NCBI RefSeq assembly: GCF_025965415.1
Contig: NZ_JAOPWY010000142.1
Span: 22,007 to 86,006, forward strand
Length of the DNA: 64,000 bases
From: Nocardioides sp.
GTDB taxonomy: Bacteria > Actinomycetota > Actinomycetes > Propionibacteriales > Nocardioidaceae
Reading direction: 5' to 3'
How positions within the stretch are numbered: the first letter of the stretch is position 1; each line of letters begins with the position of its first letter. Below are positions 32,959-41,582 of the stretch, in pieces. The notes beneath the pieces are model-generated. The model saw nothing but the letters and a program-made list of their open reading frames with translations, ran no database searches and had not been told where the DNA came from. The position numbers and the translations under genes are program-made.

Positions 32959-33689
32959 CGTGGCGCAACCGGCTCCGGCTCTGGGGCGGGCTGGTCGTGC
33001 TGGTCGTCGTGGTGGCCGCGCTGACCCTGGTCGTGAACCAACGGTCCCGGCAGGCCTTCAGCAGCAACGCACAGGTGGCGGCCTCCCGGTCCACGGTCGG
33101 ATCGGAGTACGGCGGGGTGGTGGTGCGCCAGCTCGCGGAGGAGGGCGACGAGGTCGCCCTGGGCCAGGAGCTCTTCACGATCTCGTCCATCGACCTGCAG
33201 CGCGACCTCGCCAACGGCCTCCAACCAGTCTCCACGCAGTCCTACCGGATCGACGGGGCGCGCGGGCGGGTCACCTTCGTGGCGCCGATGGCCGGGACCC
33301 TGACCGAGCTCGAGGCCGAGCAGGACACCTTCCTGGCCGCGGGGGACATGGCGACGGTCACCGCCGGCGGCACGCAGTACGTCACCGCGGAGTTCCGGCT
33401 CACGCCCGACCAGTACGGCCGGATCCGGGTCGGCGGCGACGCACGCGTCGAGCTGCCGAGCAGGAGCCGGATGTCGGCGACGGTCTCCCACGTCTCGGTG
33501 CAGACCTCCGAGGGCATCGCGGTGACCACTGTCGAGCTCTCCGTGCCGCACCTGGCGTCGGAGAGCCTGACCTCGCTCAACCAGCCGGGCAGTCCTGTGT
33601 CGGTGACGTTGACCCTGGCCGACTCGGGTGTCCTCGCCGGACCGACCGACAGCTTCATGGACTTCCTCCACCGGGTGGGTGTGCGGTGA
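32955..33689 (+). CDS. HlyD/membrane-fusion-like partner of the glucan synthase
   Basis: This 244-residue protein has one N-terminal membrane helix (LVVLVVVVAALTLVV) and an extracytoplasmic part with a split biotinyl-lipoyl-like hairpin (GVVVRQLAEEGDEVALGQ and VAPMAGTLTELEAEQDTFLA) and a beta-barrel segment. This is the layout of membrane fusion proteins and of BgsB/Alg44-type partners of glycan synthases. It is coupled at both ends by 4-base overlaps, so the three proteins are probably made in fixed ratio. It may guide the nascent polymer outside the membrane. Confidence 0.82.
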   Translation: MTWRNRLRLWGGLVVLVVVVAALTLVVNQRSRQAFSSNAQVAASRSTVGSEYGGVVVRQLAEEGDEVALGQELFTISSIDLQRDLANGLQPVSTQSYRIDGARGRVTFVAPMAGTLTELEAEQDTFLAAGDMATVTAGGTQYVTAEFRLTPDQYGRIRVGGDARVELPSRSRMSATVSHVSVQTSEGIAVTTVELSVPHLASESLTSLNQPGSPVSVTLTLADSGVLAGPTDSFMDFLHRVGVR

Positions 33690-35686
33690 AGCGCACCGGG
33701 ACGGTCGGCGTCGCCCTCGGCGTTCTCCTCTGCCTCGTGAGTGGGTGCCGCGGCGACTCGCCGATGTCGGCTCCCGACGGCGTCGCCCGGCGGCCGGAGG
33801 CGGCACTCCCCACGGACGTGGTGGTGCCGCTCGTCGAGGCACTGCCCCGTCGCACCCTCGCCCCGCTGCCGGCGAACCGGCTCGCCGACGGGCTCACGCC
33901 CCCCACCAACCGCTGGTTCTCCGGGTTGGTCTTCGGGGACGAGCCCCAGCCGGTCTTCCCGCTGCCGCTCGCCTTCACCCTCGGCCCCCAGGGCTTCGGG
34001 GTCGGGCTGCCGCAGGTGGTCACGTCCGCGGCCGCTGTGGTGGGCAGCCACCAGGAGGACGTCACCGTCACGGTCGCCGGCGTCGCCGAGCAGGTCGTCG
34101 CGGCCTATGACGATGCCTCGTTCACGGTGAGCAGCCGCGACGAGGAGGACGAGGAGCTCGGCCGCACGGTGGTGGCCGAGGGCTCCCCCTTCGTCAGCCA
34201 CGTCGCCACGCAGGCCGAGCGGATGACGACCTCGGTGGGGTGGACCCCCACCGGGGACGACCTGTGGACCGCCACGACACCCACGGGCAGCTACGGACTG
34301 AGCGTCCGCGACGGCGCCGTCGACGGAGACGCCATCGACCTCGACGCGGGCGGGAGTGCCGTCTTCTTCCCGGTGCCGGCCGGCCACGACCCCGCCGAGC
34401 TGGCCGCGTTCGCCGCGCCCGTCACCGGCACCACGACGGCGTACGACGTCGGCGACGGCGAGGTGACGACCTCCCTGACCTACGGCGGTCAGGAGGCCGC
34501 CTTCGTCGTCATGCCGGTCCAGGCGGCGGGCCTGTCCGACGAGGTGACGTGCGACCTGGGGTCGTTCGCCAGTGTGTACGGCGAGCTCCCGGTCTGCCGC
34601 GGACCCGCACTGACCTGGACGGTGCCGCGGCACCGGGCGAGCGCGGGTCTGGACCTGTCCGGTCTGGGCACGACCCAGCGGTCGGAGCTGGCCCACCAGG
34701 TGGCCGCCGACGTCGCCGGGTCGAGTGCGCCACCCGAGGACACCTACTTCGGCGGGAAGTGGCTCTACCGTCAGGCGCAGCTGCTCGACCTCGCGTCGCA
34801 GGTGGGTGCGACGGAGGCGGAGGACGCAGCGCGCACCTCACTCACGACCACACTCGAGCGGTGGACCGACCCGGCCGGGTGCGAGGAGCGCGCGACGCAG
34901 TGCTTCCTCCACGATCCCGAGTGGCGGGGGATCGTCGGCCAGACACCCGCGTTCGGTTCCGAGGAGTTCAACGACCACCACTTCCACTACGGCTACTTCC
35001 TCTACGCCGCCGGCGTCCTGGCCGCCCACGACCCGACGGTGGTCGACCGCCTGCGGCCGGTGATGGACCTGCTCGCCGCGGACATCGCGGGTGGATCGGA
35101 CACGGGCGTGACGCCCCGCCTGCGGGTGTACGACGTGTACGCCGGGCACTCGTGGGCGTCCGGCACCTCCCCCTTCGCCGACGGCAACAACCAGGAGTCG
35201 AGCTCCGAGGCCGTCACGGCGTGGGCCGGGCTGGCGCTGTGGGCGCAGGCGACCGAGGACGCCGACCTCGCCGCCGAGGCCGCGTGGTTGCTGTCGTCGG
35301 AGGCCGCGGCGGCCCGGACGTACTGGACCCAGCCCGACCTTCCCACGGGCTTCGCGCACCAGGTCTTCGGGATCAGCTGGGGCGGCAAGCGCGACCACGC
35401 CACGTGGTTCTCGTCCGAGGCGTCGGCCGTGCTGGGCATCCAGCTGATCCCGATGAGCCCGTCCGCCGACTACCTCGTCGGCGACCCGGCGCGCATCCGC
35501 GCAGCGGTGGCGGAGGTCGACGGCTTCCGTGGTCCGCTGGCGGACTACGTGCTGCTCTACTCGGCGCTCGCGGGCGGGACCGAGGCGACGGCCGCCGTGG
35601 CCGACGCGCGCACCCGGCCCGAGGAGTCGATCGACGACGCCGTCAGCCGCAGCTACCTGATGGCCTTCGCGATGACCCGCGAGTGA
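33686..35686 (+). CDS. GH81 endo-beta-1,3-glucanase lipoprotein
   Basis: This 666-residue protein starts at GTG 33686, which overlaps the upstream stop, and has a lipoprotein signal ending L-V-S-G-C21. GH81 hallmarks are clear: TPPTNRWFSGL near the start, then FNDHHFHYGYFLYAAG, then YAGHSWASG and DGNNQESSSEA (about 35180-35213), where the catalytic glutamates lie. It hydrolyses beta-1,3-glucan. Anchored outside the membrane and coupled to a glucan synthase, it probably trims or releases the polymer, much as BcsZ does in cellulose systems. Confidence 0.92.
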   Translation: MKRTGTVGVALGVLLCLVSGCRGDSPMSAPDGVARRPEAALPTDVVVPLVEALPRRTLAPLPANRLADGLTPPTNRWFSGLVFGDEPQPVFPLPLAFTLGPQGFGVGLPQVVTSAAAVVGSHQEDVTVTVAGVAEQVVAAYDDASFTVSSRDEEDEELGRTVVAEGSPFVSHVATQAERMTTSVGWTPTGDDLWTATTPTGSYGLSVRDGAVDGDAIDLDAGGSAVFFPVPAGHDPAELAAFAAPVTGTTTAYDVGDGEVTTSLTYGGQEAAFVVMPVQAAGLSDEVTCDLGSFASVYGELPVCRGPALTWTVPRHRASAGLDLSGLGTTQRSELAHQVAADVAGSSAPPEDTYFGGKWLYRQAQLLDLASQVGATEAEDAARTSLTTTLERWTDPAGCEERATQCFLHDPEWRGIVGQTPAFGSEEFNDHHFHYGYFLYAAGVLAAHDPTVVDRLRPVMDLLAADIAGGSDTGVTPRLRVYDVYAGHSWASGTSPFADGNNQESSSEAVTAWAGLALWAQATEDADLAAEAAWLLSSEAAAARTYWTQPDLPTGFAHQVFGISWGGKRDHATWFSSEASAVLGIQLIPMSPSADYLVGDPARIRAAVAEVDGFRGPLADYVLLYSALAGGTEATAAVADARTRPEESIDDAVSRSYLMAFAMTRE

Positions 35687-35719
35687 TCGCGCTCAGGCCC
35701 GGCTGGGACAATCGAGCCC

Positions 35720-36448
35720 GTGACCGCCCCCCGCCGCCCCGGCCTGCTGACCGACCTCGGCGCCGCGGCCCTGGCCCTGGTGCTGGTGGGCATCGCGGGG
35801 TGGCTCGGGATGTGGCAGTACGACGCGTGGCAGGCGAGCCGCGAGGCCGAGGCCCGTGACCTGTCCGCGCTGACGCCGGTGCCGCTGACCGACGTGATGG
35901 GCAACGACGACCCGTTCCCCGCACCCGACCTGGGCCGGCCGGTCGAGGTGGATGGCGAGTGGCTCGACGGCGGCTTCTGGGTCGCGGACCGCGCGCACGA
36001 GGGTGAGGCGGGCTACTGGGCCGTCGCCCCGCTCCTGGTCGGCGACGCCGCGGTGCTCGTCGTACGCGGGTGGGCGCCGGAGCCCGACGACGCGCTGCTC
36101 GCCGCGACGGGGACCGCCGACGTGACCGGGTGGCTGCAGGCGCCCGAGGGGAGCCTGGTCACCGACGACGACCCGAGCGACGACGTGTTCCCCGAGATCC
36201 GTGTCGCCGACGCCGTGCAGCGCGTCGACGTCGACCTCTACTCCGCCTACCTCGTCAGCCAGGAGCCCGCGCAGGGCCTGCAGGCGGCCGCGCTCGACGC
36301 GCTGCCCAGCCCGAGCCGCTTCACCGGGGTCCGCAACCTGCTCTACGCCTTCGAGTGGTGGGTCTTCGGGGCCTTCGCGGCCTTCATCTGGTGGCGCTGG
36401 CGCCGGGACGCGACGGCGCCCGAGCTGCCGTCACCGAGCGCCGGATAG
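35720..36448 (+). CDS. SURF1-family cytochrome oxidase assembly protein
   Basis: This 242-residue protein has membrane helices at each end (about residues 12-34 and 207-227) and a beta-rich loop between, with GRPVEVDGEWL and VLVVRGWAP typical of SURF1/SHY1. It helps insert heme a into cytochrome c oxidase. The GTG at 35720 gives a normal N-terminus. Confidence 0.85.
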   Translation: MTAPRRPGLLTDLGAAALALVLVGIAGWLGMWQYDAWQASREAEARDLSALTPVPLTDVMGNDDPFPAPDLGRPVEVDGEWLDGGFWVADRAHEGEAGYWAVAPLLVGDAAVLVVRGWAPEPDDALLAATGTADVTGWLQAPEGSLVTDDDPSDDVFPEIRVADAVQRVDVDLYSAYLVSQEPAQGLQAAALDALPSPSRFTGVRNLLYAFEWWVFGAFAAFIWWRWRRDATAPELPSPSAG

Positions 36449-36458
36449 GTTGGCCGCC

Positions 36459-36839
36459 GTGTCCCGCAACCTCACCGCCTACCGCGTCATGGCCACCGTC
36501 GTCGGTGTCCTGCTCGTGGTGCTCATCCTGATCGGCGTCCCGCTCGCCAACTTCGACGGCTCCTCGATGTGGGGCATCTTCGACAGCACTCCCGCCTGGG
36601 TCACCGCGGGCTCCGACGTCAACCAGCTCGGCGAGACGATCACGACCTACCTCGGCGTCGCGCACGGCTGGCTCTACATGATCTTCCTGGTGAGTGCCTT
36701 CCTGCTCTCGCGCCGGGCCGGCTGGAGCCTGCCCTTCACGCTGGTGACGCTGGTGTGCGGCACCGTCCCGATCCTGTCCTTCTGGGCCGAGCACCGCGCC
36801 ACCCGGCGGGTGCGCGCCGAGCACCCCGAGCTGGCCTAG
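36459..36839 (+). CDS. DUF3817 integral membrane protein
   Basis: This 126-residue protein has three membrane helices and the conserved GVAHGWLYMIFLVSAFLLSRR and GTVPILSFWAEHR segments of DUF3817 proteins, which often lie near SURF1 in actinobacteria. The GTG at 36459 lies 10 bases after the SURF1 stop. The function is unknown. Confidence 0.82.
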   Translation: MSRNLTAYRVMATVVGVLLVVLILIGVPLANFDGSSMWGIFDSTPAWVTAGSDVNQLGETITTYLGVAHGWLYMIFLVSAFLLSRRAGWSLPFTLVTLVCGTVPILSFWAEHRATRRVRAEHPELA

Positions 36840-36857
36840 CCCCCTAGGGTCGGGGGC

Positions 36858-37700
36858 ATGGTCACGGCGTTCGTGCTCGGCGGTGGCGGCGTCCTCGGCG
36901 CCGTCGAGGTCGGCATGCTGCGGGCGCTGCTCGAGCGCGGCATCGTCCCCGACCTCGTCCTCGGCACGAGCGTGGGCGCCCTCAACGGCGCGATGGTCGC
37001 GCGGCAGCCCGAGCTCGCCGTGATCGACCGGCTCACCGAGCTGTGGGCCGCGACCGCGCAGGGCCGCGAGGTCTACGGCGACAAGCCGCTGCGCACGGTC
37101 CGCCGGGCCGTCTCGTCCGGCACCCACATCTACTCGTCGGCGCCGCTGCGTCGCCGGCTGGAGGAGGAGCTGGGTGACGCCAGGTTCGAGGACCTCCCGG
37201 TGCGCTTCGAGGTGTGTGCGGCGAGCATCGAGCGCGCGGCCGAGCACTGGTTCACCAGCGGCCCGATCGTGCCCGCGATCCTGGCGAGCGCCGCCGTACC
37301 GGGTCTGCTTCCCCCCGCCGAGATCGACGGCGAGCACTTCCTCGACGGCGGCCTGGTCAACTCGATCCCCGTCAGCCGGGCGGTCGAGCTGGGTGCGAGC
37401 CGCATCTTCGTGCTGCAGGTCGGGCGCATCGACCGGCCGCTCAAGGCACCGACGAAGCCGTGGGAGGTGGCGCGGGTGAGCTTCGAGGTGGCGCGCCGCC
37501 ACCGCTTCATGCGCGACATGGCGACCATCCCCGACGGGGTCGAGGCCCACGTGCTCCCCGCCGCGGGCACGTCGGCGCGCGACGACTCGCTGCGCGCCCA
37601 CCGGGACTTCGGTGGCGTCGAGGCCCGCATCGACGCGACGTACGACGCCTCGCGGGCCTACCTCGACGGCGCCCTCGGCGCCCGGCCGGACCAGCCGTGA
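36858..37700 (+). CDS. Patatin-like phospholipase
   Basis: This 280-residue patatin-fold lipid hydrolase has the oxyanion motif GGGGVLGA at the N-terminus, the nucleophile G-T-S-V-G, and the catalytic aspartate in DGGLVNSIP. There is no signal peptide, so it is likely cytoplasmic. It overlaps the acyltransferase gene by 4 bases, which suggests a joint role in phospholipid turnover. Confidence 0.9.
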   Translation: MVTAFVLGGGGVLGAVEVGMLRALLERGIVPDLVLGTSVGALNGAMVARQPELAVIDRLTELWAATAQGREVYGDKPLRTVRRAVSSGTHIYSSAPLRRRLEEELGDARFEDLPVRFEVCAASIERAAEHWFTSGPIVPAILASAAVPGLLPPAEIDGEHFLDGGLVNSIPVSRAVELGASRIFVLQVGRIDRPLKAPTKPWEVARVSFEVARRHRFMRDMATIPDGVEAHVLPAAGTSARDDSLRAHRDFGGVEARIDATYDASRAYLDGALGARPDQP

Positions 37701-38716
37701 ACCACCCGCTGGCCTGGGCCCTGCGGCGCCTGGTGGTCGCACCGGCGGTGATCGGCCTGACCGTGGTGCTGTGGGTGACCCTCCCGGTCTGGCTCCTCGT
37801 CGCGGCCGCGCTCGCGCCGGTGCTGCCCGGCCGCTGGCGGGCGCTGCGCCTGCTGTGGGTCGTCATCCTCTACCTGACGTTCGAGTCCCTGCTCCTGGCC
37901 GTGCTGCTGGGCCTCTGGGTCGCGAGCGGCTTCGGGTGGAGGATCCGCTCGCCCTACTTCGCCGGCATCCACTACGACCTTGTGCAGGGCACGCTGCTCG
38001 TGTTCTTCCGCGAGGCCCGGCGGGTGCTCGCGCTGCGGATCCGCACCGACGGACCGCACCCGGCGCGGGTGCCCGAGCGCCCGGTGCTCGTCATGTGCCG
38101 CCACGCGGGCCCCGGCGACTCGTTCATCCTGATGTACGCCCTGCTGCACTGGTACCACCGCGAGCCGCGCGTGGTCCTCAAGAACACCCTCGCCTGGGAC
38201 CCCGCGATCGACGTGATCCTGCGCCGCATCCCGGCGCGCTTCATCTCGCCCAACCCGGAGGCCGGCGAGGACCTCGAGTCGCAGATCGCCGCGCTCGCCA
38301 CGGACCTCGACGACAACGACGCCTTCGTGATCTTCCCCGAGGGCGGCAACTTCACCGCGGGCCGGCGCGACAAGGCGATCGCGAGGCTCCGCAAGCTCGG
38401 CCTGGAGCGGATGGCCGTGCGCGCCGAGGAGATGACTCACGTGCTGGCGCCCCGGCCCGGCGGCGTACTGGCCGCGCTCGAGGCCGCGCCGGACGCCGAC
38501 GTGCTCGTGGTCGCCCACACCGGGCTCGACCACCTCGTCACGGTCAGCGACCTGTGGCGCTCGCTGCCGATGGACAAGCAGATCACCATGCGGTGGTGGG
38601 AGGTCTCGCGCGCGGAGATCCCCGAGGACCGCGACGCGCGCATCGACTGGCTCTACGGCTGGTGGGAGCGGGTCGACGACTGGATCGAGGACAACCGCGT
38701 CACGCCCGTGGAATGA
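37697..38716 (+). CDS. 1-acyl-sn-glycerol-3-phosphate acyltransferase (PlsC-like)
   Basis: This 339-residue acyltransferase has two N-terminal membrane helices, the catalytic H-x4-D as CRHAGPGD, and the FPEGGNFT phosphate-binding motif. It is coupled to the patatin lipase by a 4-base overlap (GTG start at 37697). It probably reacylates lysophospholipid or makes phosphatidate. Confidence 0.88.
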   Translation: MNHPLAWALRRLVVAPAVIGLTVVLWVTLPVWLLVAAALAPVLPGRWRALRLLWVVILYLTFESLLLAVLLGLWVASGFGWRIRSPYFAGIHYDLVQGTLLVFFREARRVLALRIRTDGPHPARVPERPVLVMCRHAGPGDSFILMYALLHWYHREPRVVLKNTLAWDPAIDVILRRIPARFISPNPEAGEDLESQIAALATDLDDNDAFVIFPEGGNFTAGRRDKAIARLRKLGLERMAVRAEEMTHVLAPRPGGVLAALEAAPDADVLVVAHTGLDHLVTVSDLWRSLPMDKQITMRWWEVSRAEIPEDRDARIDWLYGWWERVDDWIEDNRVTPVE

Positions 38717-38720
38717 CGAC

Positions 38721-38774
38721 GGGCGGTGCCCCACCCACGGTCCCGGCTCGCGGGACGTGGGCGGGACACCGCCC
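38721..38774. terminator. Nested hairpin between convergent genes
   Basis: GGGCGGTG (38721-38728) pairs with CACCGCCC (38767-38774). Inside, CCCAC..TCCCG (38734-38745) pairs with CGGGA.GTGGG (38751-38761) with small bulges. It lies 4 bases after the acyltransferase stop and 19 bases before the end of the opposing gene. Confidence 0.55.
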
Positions 38775-38793
38775 GGAGCGGTGAGCCGTGGCG

Positions 38794-39546
38794 CTACTTC
38801 TTGTGCGGCACGTCGTCGATGTCGATGACCTCCGCGGGCTCGTCGGGCGTGGTCGCCTCGTGGGCTTCCTCGACCGAGTCGCTGATCGCCTCGCCGGGAG
38901 CGCCGCCACCGATGTCGTCGGAGGCTGGCGGGTCGACGGTCACGACGTCGTCGGCCGAGACGTCCTCGCCCGGCAGCGGGTCGGTGAGCGGGTCACCGGT
39001 GATCGTCGTGGTCGCCGGTGTGACGGGAGCCGCAGGGGCTGCCGGCGACGGCTTGGGCGGTGCGGGCGGGACGTAGGTCGACTGCCAGTGGGCGTTGTCG
39101 TCCTGCTTGGCGCGCAGCTTGCTGAAGATGACACCACCGATGGCCAGCAGGCCACCGAGGAGCAGGACCTTCTTGAGCTTGCAGCCCCTGGGCTCGGGCT
39201 CGATGCCCCGGAGCTCGGCGACCTTGGCTGCAGCCAGGTCGCGGCTGGCCGACGCCCGCTCGGCCGCGAGGGCTGCGCCCACGGAGGCCTTGTCGGCGGC
39301 GGTGGCCCGGGCCTCGGCGATGAGCGGCGCGGCCTTGTCGCGGGCCTCGGACGCCTTCTCCGCGGCGAGGGCGCGGCCCTCGGCGATCAGGGGGGTGGCC
39401 TTGTCGCGAGCGTCGGCGAGAGCGGGTCCGGCCTTGTCCACCGTCTGCTCCCACGCAGACTCCAGCTGGGGGAGAACGGTCTCCGAGAGCTGCTCGACAT
39501 AGTCGTGGGCCCGGTCCATGAGGGACTTCTTGCGGCCGAAGGGCAT
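38794..39546 (-). CDS. Helical-repeat membrane protein of unknown function
   Basis: This 250-residue protein has an N-terminal half with near-repeats of the type DARDKATPLIAEGRALAAEKA and EARDKAAPLIAEARATAADKA, which should form amphipathic helices or a coiled coil like apolipophorin or LEA proteins. One membrane helix (KKVLLLGGLLAIGGVIF, about residues 124-140) follows, and then a Pro/Ala/Asp-rich acidic tail. I know similar proteins from actinobacteria but no function. AGGAGG precedes the ATG. Confidence 0.8.
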   Translation of the reverse strand: MPFGRKKSLMDRAHDYVEQLSETVLPQLESAWEQTVDKAGPALADARDKATPLIAEGRALAAEKASEARDKAAPLIAEARATAADKASVGAALAAERASASRDLAAAKVAELRGIEPEPRGCKLKKVLLLGGLLAIGGVIFSKLRAKQDDNAHWQSTYVPPAPPKPSPAAPAAPVTPATTTITGDPLTDPLPGEDVSADDVVTVDPPASDDIGGGAPGEAISDSVEEAHEATTPDEPAEVIDIDDVPHKK

Positions 39547-39732
39547 GCGTGACCTCCTCTTTCAGTGTGACTCCATCTCACCATGCCGACCCTGAGCCGA
39601 CCAGCCCCGTCCGGGTGAGTCACCGACGGGCGACGTCGTACGCCGTCACGCCGGGCGCCCTGCGTGGGGTCGGGGTGGGTCCGGCGTGGCAGGATCGAGG
39701 CGCACACGACACAGATCTGAGAGGCACATCCC

Positions 39733-40245
39733 ATGGCCGACCTGAAGGCGACCCTGAAGACCAACCGGGGCGACATCGTCATCAACCTGTTCCCCCACCA
39801 CGCACCCGAGACCGTCGAGAACTTCGTCGGGCTCGCGGAGGGCACCAAGGACTACCGCGACGACGCCGGTCGCAGCGGCGAGAAGTACTACGACGGCCTC
39901 GGCTTCCACCGCGTCATCGACGGCTTCATGATCCAGGGCGGCTGCCCCCTCGGCACCGGCACCGGCGGCCCGGGCTACACGTTCAAGGACGAGATCCACC
40001 CCGAGCTCGTCTTCGACAAGCCCTACCTGCTCGCGATGGCCAACGCCGGCCCGGGCACCAACGGCTCGCAGTTCTTCATCACCGTCGGCGCCACCCCGTG
40101 GCTCAACCGCAAGCACACGATCTTCGGTGAGGTCGCCGACCAGGCGGGCCGCGACGTCGTCGACGCGATCGCCACCACCCCGACCGGTGCGGGTGACCGA
40201 CCGGTCGAGCCGGTGGTCATCGAGTCCGTCACCATCGAGCGCTGA
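39733..40245 (+). CDS. ppiA: Cyclophilin-type peptidyl-prolyl isomerase
   Basis: This 170-residue cytoplasmic cyclophilin has GLGFHRVIDGFMIQGG, NAGPGTNGSQFFI and WLNRKHTIFGEV, with the catalytic Arg in FHRV. It catalyses proline isomerisation. Its place before the rhomboid and crgA genes matches ppiA in other actinobacteria. Confidence 0.93.
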   Translation: MADLKATLKTNRGDIVINLFPHHAPETVENFVGLAEGTKDYRDDAGRSGEKYYDGLGFHRVIDGFMIQGGCPLGTGTGGPGYTFKDEIHPELVFDKPYLLAMANAGPGTNGSQFFITVGATPWLNRKHTIFGEVADQAGRDVVDAIATTPTGAGDRPVEPVVIESVTIER

Positions 40246-40280
40246 CCGACTCCTGATCCCGACCTGATCGCCATCAGCTG

Positions 40281-41234
40281 ATGACCCAGTCGTCCGAGGG
40301 CCAGGCCGCGACCGGGGTGCCGACGTGCTACCGGCACCCCGATCGCGAGACCTGGATCCGCTGCCAGCGGTGCGAGAAGCCGATCTGCCCCGACTGCATG
40401 CGCGACGCCGCCGTGGGCTTCCAGTGCCCCGACTGCGTCAAGGCGGCCAACAAGGGCTCACGGCAGAACCGCGCCATGTACGGCGGCGAGCGCAGCGCCG
40501 ACCCGCGGCTGACGACGTACGTCCTGATCGGCATCAACGCCGTCGTCTGGCTCGCCATCACGGCGACCGGCGGGCGGCTGTCCCGGGTGGTCGACCTGCT
40601 GGCCCTCGCGCCGATCGGCCGGTGCGGCTCGACGTCCACGCCCAGCCAGTACTACCCGAGCATCACCGACTCCCGGGTCTGCGAGCAGGCCACCTCCGGT
40701 GACGGCATCTGGCACGCGGGCGTCGCCGACGGCGCCTGGTGGCAGCTCGTCACGAGCGCGTTCACCCACGTGGAGATCTGGCACGTGGCGATGAACATGT
40801 TCGCCCTCTTCGTCTTCGGCCCCGCGCTCGAGGGCATCGTCGGGCGCGCCCGCTTCCTGGCCATCTACCTCGTCAGCGCCGTCGCCTCGTCCGTGCTGGT
40901 GCTCTACCTCGCCGGCCCCGGCTCCAGCACCGTGGGCGCCTCCGGCGCGCTCTTCGGCCTGCTCGGCGCCCTGCTGGTCACCGCCAAGAAGGCCCGGCTC
41001 AACTCCCAGTGGCTCATGCAGAACCTGGTCATCGGCGTCGTCATCAGCGTCGTCGGCTGGCGCCTCATCTCATGGCAGGGCCACCTCGGTGGCTTCCTCG
41101 GCGGCGTCGTGACGGCCGCGATCATCGCCTACGCGCCGAAGTCCAACCGCTCGGTGATCCAGTGGGGCGGGCTCGGCCTGTTCACAGTCGTCCTGCTGGC
41201 GCTCGCCGTCGTGCGCGCCGGCACGCTCGTCTGA
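40281..41234 (+). CDS. Rhomboid intramembrane serine protease with N-terminal zinc-binding domain
   Basis: This 317-residue protein has a B-box-like N-terminal metal site (CYRHPD, CQRCEKPICPDC, CPDC; residues about 14-52). Six or more helices follow, with the rhomboid nucleophile in GASGALFG and the catalytic histidine in GHLGGFLGG. It cleaves membrane proteins within the bilayer. The substrate is unknown. Confidence 0.9.
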   Translation: MTQSSEGQAATGVPTCYRHPDRETWIRCQRCEKPICPDCMRDAAVGFQCPDCVKAANKGSRQNRAMYGGERSADPRLTTYVLIGINAVVWLAITATGGRLSRVVDLLALAPIGRCGSTSTPSQYYPSITDSRVCEQATSGDGIWHAGVADGAWWQLVTSAFTHVEIWHVAMNMFALFVFGPALEGIVGRARFLAIYLVSAVASSVLVLYLAGPGSSTVGASGALFGLLGALLVTAKKARLNSQWLMQNLVIGVVISVVGWRLISWQGHLGGFLGGVVTAAIIAYAPKSNRSVIQWGGLGLFTVVLLALAVVRAGTLV

Positions 41235-41312
41235 GCCGCTCGCTCCTCTGGCACACCGCATTCCGCCTGGCCCCCGCCCCGCGTCGTACGACGTGGTGGC
41301 GGGGGCCGACCT

Positions 41313-41390
41313 TTACCCACAGGTGTGTACACACCTGTGGATAACTACATGCGTGTAATTCTCCACAAGCGTTCTCCACAGTGTGGAAAT
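41313..41390. promoter_or_regulatory. Cluster of DnaA-box-like sites around a 24-bp palindrome
   Basis: A perfect 24-bp palindrome at 41317-41340 carries at its two ends TTACCCACA (41313-41321) and, inverted, the perfect DnaA box TTATCCACA (complement of 41336-41344). Two copies of TTCTCCACA follow at 41359-41367 and 41372-41380, and an inverted ATTTCCACA at 41382-41390. That makes five DnaA-like 9-mers in 78 bases. No dnaA or dnaN gene and no clear AT-rich unwinding element is nearby. Confidence 0.55.
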
Positions 41391-41403
41391 CCGCTCGCCT
41401 GCA

Positions 41404-41459
41404 CGAGCGGTGGTCCAGCCACAGTCCTGACGACGGGAATGTGGCTCCACCACCGCTCG
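41404..41459. repeat. Long inverted repeat (hairpin 1)
   Basis: CGAGCGGTGGT at 41404-41414 pairs exactly with 41449-41459, and the stem continues inward with AGCCACA against TGTGGCT (41417-41423, 41440-41446). Its arm shares CGAGCGGTG with hairpin 2. It may be a transcription terminator or a REP-like repeat. Confidence 0.65.
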
Positions 41460-41490
41460 CGGAGGGGGGCGGGGCGGCCCCGAAATCGAC

Positions 41491-41548
41491 TCGAGCGGTG
41501 AGAGAGACGCCTTCCCTTCCCCAGGAAGGCGCCTCACTCACCGCTCGA
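41491..41548. repeat. Long inverted repeat (hairpin 2)
   Basis: TCGAGCGGTGAG at 41491-41502 pairs exactly with 41537-41548, and an inner stem GCCTTCC (41509-41515) pairs with GGAAGGC (41524-41530). It lies 34 bases from the end of the CrgA gene and could terminate it. Confidence 0.65.
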
Positions 41549-41582
41549 GGCGCGGGACCCGATCACCGGGCCGAAGGAGAAC

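Larger units (their letters stand above)
41235..41582. other. 348-bp convergent intergenic region rich in palindromes
   Basis: No gene is visible between the rhomboid and CrgA genes, which converge on it. It contains, in order, a cluster of DnaA-box-like sites around a 24-bp perfect palindrome (41313-41390), a hairpin at 41404-41459 and a second hairpin at 41491-41548. Confidence 0.8.

Noticed and set aside
41313..41390. The DnaA-box cluster as the chromosomal origin itself.
   Set aside because: dnaA and dnaN are not adjacent, no AT-rich unwinding stretch is visible, and only five boxes are present; it is kept as a binding-site cluster only.
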